Shown here: one piece after another, positions 5,725 to 8,681 of the stretch
How positions within the stretch are numbered: the first letter of the stretch is position 1
Layout of the letters: the number at the start of each line of letters is the position of its first letter
Assembly: GCA_945897655.1 (NCBI GenBank)
Contig: CAMDHB010000131.1
Span: 1-8,681 of the forward strand
Source of the DNA: Pseudorhodobacter antarcticus
GTDB taxonomy: Bacteria; Pseudomonadota; Alphaproteobacteria; Rhodobacterales; Rhodobacteraceae
Reading direction: 5' to 3'
DNA length: 8,681 bases
Made by a program: the position numbers and the translations under genes
The notes under the pieces: model-generated
What the model saw: the letters and a program-made list of their open reading frames with translations, nothing else
Told to the model about the DNA's origin: nothing
Database searches by the model: none

Positions 5725-7439
5725 TCGGCTGCCCTCGTCTCAACCGGTGCGGCGCAGGCGTCCAAAGCTGCGACATAGCCAAAGGTCATGGCCTGTCCGA
5801 TGGTCAATCCCGCTGCCGGATAGGTTCCCCCTGTCAACGGTGCGGCGGCGCTGCCTGCGGCCCAAAGCCCCGGCACCATAGCCCCTTTTGCATCCAGAAC
5901 GCGGGCATTCTCATCCACCCTCAGCCCGACAAAGCTCCCGATATCACCGGGCACAAGGCGGATGGCGTAGAACGGTCCTTGCTCCAGCGCCCCCAATGTC
6001 GGGTTGGGCGCATGGGTGGCGTCGCCATTGCCCCGGTCATAGGCGCTGTCGCCGCGCCCGAAGTCGGCGTCCCTACCCTCCCGGGCAAAGGCATTGAACC
6101 GCGTGATACTGTCTTGAACCGCCGCGGGCGGCAGGCCGATGGTCCGGGCCAGATCGGCCGGTGTGCGACCCCGCTTGAGGTAGCCCGCACGCAGGTAGGG
6201 GCCAAGGCGCACTGGGAAAGGCCCGATCGGCCCCAGTCCATAGCGGCGCAGCGCACGGTGGTTGGTTACGATCCAGCAATGGGCACCCTCGGGATGGGTG
6301 CCGGTCGCGGTGATCATTGCGGGGACGAAGTCGTGATACACCTGCGCCTCATTGGCGAACCGCTTGCCATCGGGGCCAAGGCAGATCACCCCGGGCTTGG
6401 CCCGGTCCCCGAAATGCGGCCAGGCCCCCGACCGTCCAACCGAGGCCGGAACCACCGAGGCTGGCGCCCAAAGCACGGGCTGCGAGACATCGCGGGCAAG
6501 TGCAGCGCCGGTTCCAGCAACCAAGTCGTCCAGTGGCTGGATTGCGCTTTTGGCCGGGATTGCGACATGGTGATGGGCGCCCACCAGCGCTTTGCGTGCC
6601 TCATGGTTGGCGTTGAAACCGCCGGACGTCAGGATCACGCCCTGTTTCGCCCTGATTTGCCCGCGCTGGCTGGCGATGCCAACAACCTTTCCCCCTTCTC
6701 GCAACATCCGTTCCACCGGCCATTCGGTCAGAATAACGCCACCCCTTTGCCTGACCGCCACGGCCAGTTGCGCCACGATGACATTGCCATTGGCCAGCCT
6801 TGTGCCGCGCGGCCAACCTGACAGTAGGTCAGCCAGATAGCGCAGAACATGGCCCGTAACGCGCAGGATAGCCGCCGGGCTGCGGCCGAAGTTCAGATAG
6901 TCCCCCGCATCCTGCGAGGCGATTGACAGGCCCTTCAGCACCATCATCGTGCCACGCGGCCGGCGCAACCGGGCGAACAGCGACCGGTCCATCCTCCGCA
7001 TCGAAGCGGGCAGCGGGTTCAGCGCGCGGCGGCCCAAGGTGGCACCTTCGGCATCAGGATAATAATCGCGCGAGTAGTGGTTCAAAGCAAAGCGCAGTCC
7101 CGCAAGCCTTTCGGCTAGGGCCAAGGCATTGGGTGCTTGGGCGATGCAACTCGCCGCCCGCGCCGCATCAAAGAAGTTTCCCGCTGTGGCCCGCAGATAG
7201 GCCAAGGCTGCCGCCGCTTCCGTCTCGGGTGCCGCAGCGTCGGGCAAGGCCAGCGCCTCGGGGTTGTTCGGCACCCAGATCATCCCTTCGGATAAGGCCG
7301 TCGCGCCACCGATCCAATGATCAGCTTCAACGATACAGACCTGTGCCCCCCGGTCGAGCGCCGTCAGGGCCGCCATCAGCCCGGCTGCGCCAGTGCCTAC
7401 AACAACAAGATCATATGAGCTGAGAACCGGGCAATTCAT
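5721..7439 (-). CDS. FAD-dependent dehydrogenase, 3-ketosteroid delta-1-dehydrogenase-like
   Basis: This flavoprotein has 572 residues, close to the 510-570 usual for KstD-type enzymes. The N-terminal dinucleotide fold is GTGAAG (15-20), with Glu38 to bind the FAD ribose. GGATALSEGMIWVPNN (44-59) is the KstD-family signature and DYYPDAEG (125-132) resembles its DYYPE.PG motif. Near the C-terminus PGLWAAGS is followed by GGTYPAAG. Its Tyr540 and Gly544 have the same four-residue spacing as the catalytic Tyr487/Gly491 of Rhodococcus KstD1. Family members remove two hydrogens next to a ring ketone. The enzyme is cytoplasmic, with no signal or Tat motif. No other steroid genes are present, so the substrate may be a smaller cyclic ketone. 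The ATG at 7439 is preferred to a TTG at 7475, but neither has a good ribosome binding site. It is the first gene of the operon. Confidence 0.88.
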   Translation of the reverse strand: MNCPVLSSYDLVVVGTGAAGLMAALTALDRGAQVCIVEADHWIGGATALSEGMIWVPNNPEALALPDAAAPETEAAAALAYLRATAGNFFDAARAASCIAQAPNALALAERLAGLRFALNHYSRDYYPDAEGATLGRRALNPLPASMRRMDRSLFARLRRPRGTMMVLKGLSIASQDAGDYLNFGRSPAAILRVTGHVLRYLADLLSGWPRGTRLANGNVIVAQLAVAVRQRGGVILTEWPVERMLREGGKVVGIASQRGQIRAKQGVILTSGGFNANHEARKALVGAHHHVAIPAKSAIQPLDDLVAGTGAALARDVSQPVLWAPASVVPASVGRSGAWPHFGDRAKPGVICLGPDGKRFANEAQVYHDFVPAMITATGTHPEGAHCWIVTNHRALRRYGLGPIGPFPVRLGPYLRAGYLKRGRTPADLARTIGLPPAAVQDSITRFNAFAREGRDADFGRGDSAYDRGNGDATHAPNPTLGALEQGPFYAIRLVPGDIGSFVGLRVDENARVLDAKGAMVPGLWAAGSAAAPLTGGTYPAAGLTIGQAMTFGYVAALDACAAPVETRAAE

Positions 7440-7539
7440 GAAGCTATGAGAACATTGAATTCGCCGAGTCGTCAATTAGTATTTTTGTTGTCGACATAGA
7501 TAAAGCGCCGATTCAGCTAGAAGTTTCTATTCGCGTTGA
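7440..7539. promoter_or_regulatory. Gap upstream of the catabolic operon, with three small palindromes
   Basis: This AT-richer stretch of about 100 bases lies between the operon's first gene (leftward) and the phage remnant (rightward). It should hold the operon promoter, but I see no convincing -35/-10 pair on the minus strand. Three palindromes stand out: TGTCGACA at 7489-7496, TAGAA-gt-TTCTA at 7518-7529 and GTTGATCAAC at 7535-7544. The first resembles FadR-subfamily GntR operators (TTGTCGACAA-like) and is a candidate site for the cluster's regulator. The third lies across the edge of the phage-derived sequence, so it may be chance. Confidence 0.4.
7489..7496. promoter_or_regulatory. Candidate GntR/FCD operator TGTCGACA
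   Basis: This is a perfect 8-bp palindrome about 50 bases before the flavoprotein start, set in TTGTTGTCGACATA. FCD regulators often bind short palindromes of the form TNGTC-GACNA. The assignment is inferred from form and position only. Confidence 0.3.
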
Positions 7540-7689
7540 TCAACTCTCATCCGCCAAATCCTGACCGTTGCGGGCACCGCGCTGGTCGCCAAGGGCTATG
7601 TTCAGGCGTCCGATGTGGAGCCTGTCATCGGTGCGCTTTTGACGCTCGGGTCGGTGGTTTGGTCGGTCGCTGACAAACGGGGGCGGTGA
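7540..7689 (+). pseudogene. Phage holin remnant lacking its start codon
   Basis: The open frame from 7540 to the TGA at 7687-7689 encodes 49 residues: STLIRQILTVAGTALVAKGY, then a short polar turn, then a second hydrophobic stretch around IGALLTLGSVVWSV, and the basic end ADKRGR. This is the pattern of the small holins of Rhodobacterales phages (Pam3_gp28-like), about 50-75 residues long. A TGA at 7537-7539 lies directly before the frame and no ATG, GTG or TTG occurs at its beginning. The first few codons therefore appear to be missing, and the breakpoint with the catabolic region should be near 7540. A holin would have made inner-membrane pores for the amidase encoded downstream. The family call is by pattern; loss of the start codon is seen directly. 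Confidence 0.6.
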
Positions 7690-7703
7690 GGTGCCCGCTG
7701 TGA

Positions 7704-7927
7704 TGCCAACCCCGCGGGTGCATTGTCGTCATTCGCGCACCGACCCTGACCGACATGGGGGCGAGTTTCGCGATCGCGCCAAGCGGCATGCTGACGCTGC
7801 TCATCGTGGCGCGTTGGAATGGCAATTCTATCTTTGTGCGGGTGGTCGACGAGGTCTCAGACTCGATACTCGAGTATGAGATCATCGCCGATCTGCCCGC
7901 CAACACACAGTTTCTGTCGCCGCAGCT
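7704..7927 (+). pseudogene. Phage tail-protein-like fragment
   Basis: The frame opens after a TGA at 7701-7703. The part with convincing protein character runs from about 7740: LTDMGASFAIAPSG, then LTLLIVARWNGNSIFVRVVD, ending near ADLPANTQFLSPQL (about 7925). The alternating beta-strand pattern and the NGNSIFVRVVDE stretch look like the C-terminal part of a phage tail or receptor-binding structural protein. Past about 7927 the same frame turns into Ser/Ala-rich low-complexity sequence (SWSASSSSSASD) that looks like out-of-frame reading of another gene. It is therefore truncated at both ends and probably not a functional gene. The family is uncertain; it is described as a fragment because of the abrupt change in protein character. 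Confidence 0.4.
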
Positions 7928-8011
7928 GACCGCTTTCGCCACCTCCGCCGCGAGGCCCTGTTCTGGGGCGTCGCTGTCATGGTCGGCTTCCTCTTCGTCG
8001 TCTGCGTCTGA
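7928..8011 (+). pseudogene. C-terminal scrap of a small phage membrane protein
   Basis: In the frame of 7928, translation gives DRFRHLRREALFWGVAVMVG followed by FLFVVCV and a TGA at 8009-8011. This is a basic segment followed by one hydrophobic transmembrane helix, a sensible protein end. Upstream the frame is open only back to 7880 and has no usable start codon, and its residues there look random. The 5' part of the gene therefore seems to have been lost at a junction near 7925-7928, the same point where the tail-protein fragment loses sense. Small one-helix proteins commonly sit just before the endolysin in phage lysis modules and may be spanin- or antiholin-like. That role is an inference. 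Confidence 0.4.
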
Positions 8012-8036
8012 CCCATCTTCATCGAAAGGACATGCC

Positions 8037-8492
8037 ATGATCTACCAAGGCACCGCCCGTTACCCAGTCACCGAGATCATCCTGCACTGCGCAGGCACAC
8101 GTCCAGAATGGATGGCCGGGCACCCCCTCATCGAGAAAGTTGCCGAGGTCCGACGCTGGCACGTCCAGGGACGCGGCTGGCGGGACATCGGCTATCACTG
8201 GGTGATTGATCGCGATGGCACTGTTGCACCCGGGCGGAGCGAAACAGAAATCGGGGCGCATGTCGAAGGGCACAATCGCGGAACCATCGGGATCTGTCTT
8301 CTTGGTGGATACAGTGCGAAGGCGGACGATCTGTTTGAGAAGCACTTCAGCGGCGCGCAGGCTTTTGTCGTCAAGCTGTTGATCGCGGAACTCAAGGGCC
8401 GATCGACGATCCGGAAGGTGTTTGGGCACAACGATTATGCGCCCAAGGCTTGCCCGGGGTTCAGGGTGAGGGTCGCCCTGAAGGACGGCTGA
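8037..8492 (+). CDS. N-acetylmuramoyl-L-alanine amidase, T7-lysozyme type
   Basis: This is an amidase_2/PGRP-fold zinc amidase of 151 residues, the same length as T7 lysozyme. It cuts the bond between N-acetylmuramic acid and L-alanine in peptidoglycan. Zinc ligands are His17 (in IILHCAG), His131 and Cys139 (in FGHNDYAPKACPGF). The catalytic Tyr53 (RDIGYHWVI) and Lys137 also match those of T7 lysozyme. GHNRGTIGICLLGG (78-91) is the other conserved block. There is no signal peptide, as expected for a holin-dependent phage endolysin. I chose the ATG at 8037 because AAAGGA stands a few bases upstream and the length is right. The frame is open back to 7704, but that extension is phage debris. Its neighbour holin is broken, so release from the cell is doubtful. 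Confidence 0.93.
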   Translation: MIYQGTARYPVTEIILHCAGTRPEWMAGHPLIEKVAEVRRWHVQGRGWRDIGYHWVIDRDGTVAPGRSETEIGAHVEGHNRGTIGICLLGGYSAKADDLFEKHFSGAQAFVVKLLIAELKGRSTIRKVFGHNDYAPKACPGFRVRVALKDG

Positions 8493-8681
8493 GCACCGCG
8501 GACTGCGTGCAGTTGCCCTATGGATCGTCGCGCAGTCTGGGCGAGGCGAACTTGGTTTCTCGCTAGACAAACAATGTTGGGGGATGCCGCAGATCGTCAG
8601 CGTGCGCGACGCAGTGCTGCGGTGGATTGGCTGAAGGCGGATAGACGTTTGCGTAATCCGGAGCATCCGGTCACCTGTTCC
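8493..8681 (+). other. Region after the amidase; weak open frame only
   Basis: No firm gene is seen. A frame from an ATG at 8520 (internal ATG at 8574) stays open for 54 codons to the window end. Its later part, DRQRARRSAAVDWLKADRRL followed by RNPEHPV, has plausible protein character, with a basic amphipathic helix. There is no recognisable ribosome binding site. It may be the start of a real gene cut by the window edge, or another phage scrap. A near-palindrome ACTGC-gt-GCAGT lies at 8502-8513, too tight in its loop and without T-run to be a terminator. I recognise no family. Confidence 0.25.

Noticed and set aside
4198..5778. Plus-strand open frame of 526 codons across the binding-protein and SDR genes
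   Set aside because: It runs antisense to two well-supported genes and the gap between them. Its sequence is Gly/Arg/Gln/His-rich without family motifs, as expected from GC-biased codons on the other strand.
5979..6821. Plus-strand open frame of 280 codons opposite the flavoprotein
   Set aside because: It is a shadow of the KstD-like gene, with low-complexity composition and no recognisable domain.
7691..7879. GTG-started 62-codon frame after the holin remnant
   Set aside because: Its residues are His/Arg-rich and look like out-of-frame reading of the tail-like fragment, which has clearer protein character in another frame.
7755..8492. Amidase extended to 245 residues with a tail-fragment N-terminus
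   Set aside because: The 151-residue form has its own Shine-Dalgarno and the canonical T7-lysozyme length. The extension includes serine-rich nonsense after about 7927.
8019..8666. Minus-strand open frame of 215 codons opposite the amidase
   Set aside because: It is antisense to the amidase with complete catalytic residues, and has no motif or ribosome binding site.
1..8681. CRISPR array, tRNA or rRNA genes
   Set aside because: No regularly spaced repeats, tRNA cloverleaf or rRNA-like sequence was found on reading through.

Overview
The window looks like chromosomal or plasmid DNA of a GC-rich alphaproteobacterium, most likely Rhodobacterales (Paracoccus/Rhodobacter type). The basis is overall base composition, strong third-position GC bias, an IS5-family transposase N-terminus of the type common in that order, and Rhodobacter-like phage fragments. 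The genus is an inference.

Layout, left to right. (1) Positions 1 to about 147 are one end of an IS5-family insertion sequence. It carries the first codons of a leftward-reading transposase and abuts the stop codon of the next gene. (2) Positions 150-7439 are a single tightly packed nine-gene operon, all on the minus strand. In transcription order it encodes a 3-ketosteroid-dehydrogenase-like flavoprotein, an SDR dehydrogenase, a periplasmic substrate-binding protein, two ABC permeases, an EthD-domain protein, an ABC ATPase, a second SDR dehydrogenase and a GntR/FCD regulator. Most junctions are 1-14 nt overlaps (ATGA or TGATG), which implies translational coupling. The only two larger gaps flank the binding-protein gene, and one holds a perfect 11-bp stem-loop. 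(3) Positions 7440-7539 are a short, relatively AT-rich gap that should contain the operon promoter, and it holds three small palindromes. (4) Positions 7540-8492 on the plus strand are decayed prophage lysis and tail DNA: a holin lacking its start codon, a tail-protein-like scrap, a scrap of a membrane protein, and then an apparently intact T7-lysozyme-type amidase with all catalytic residues. (5) Positions 8493-8681 hold no clear gene, only a weak open frame running off the end.

How the genes work together (inference). The polar-amino-acid-type ABC transporter imports a small polar, probably acidic or cyclic, compound. One or both SDRs oxidise an alcohol to a ketone, and the flavoprotein desaturates the carbons next to that ketone. 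The EthD protein handles a reactive intermediate, and the GntR protein senses substrate or product and controls the operon. The substrate cannot be read from the sequence, and I do not recognise this exact gene combination as a characterised pathway. It is the best candidate here for an undescribed system.
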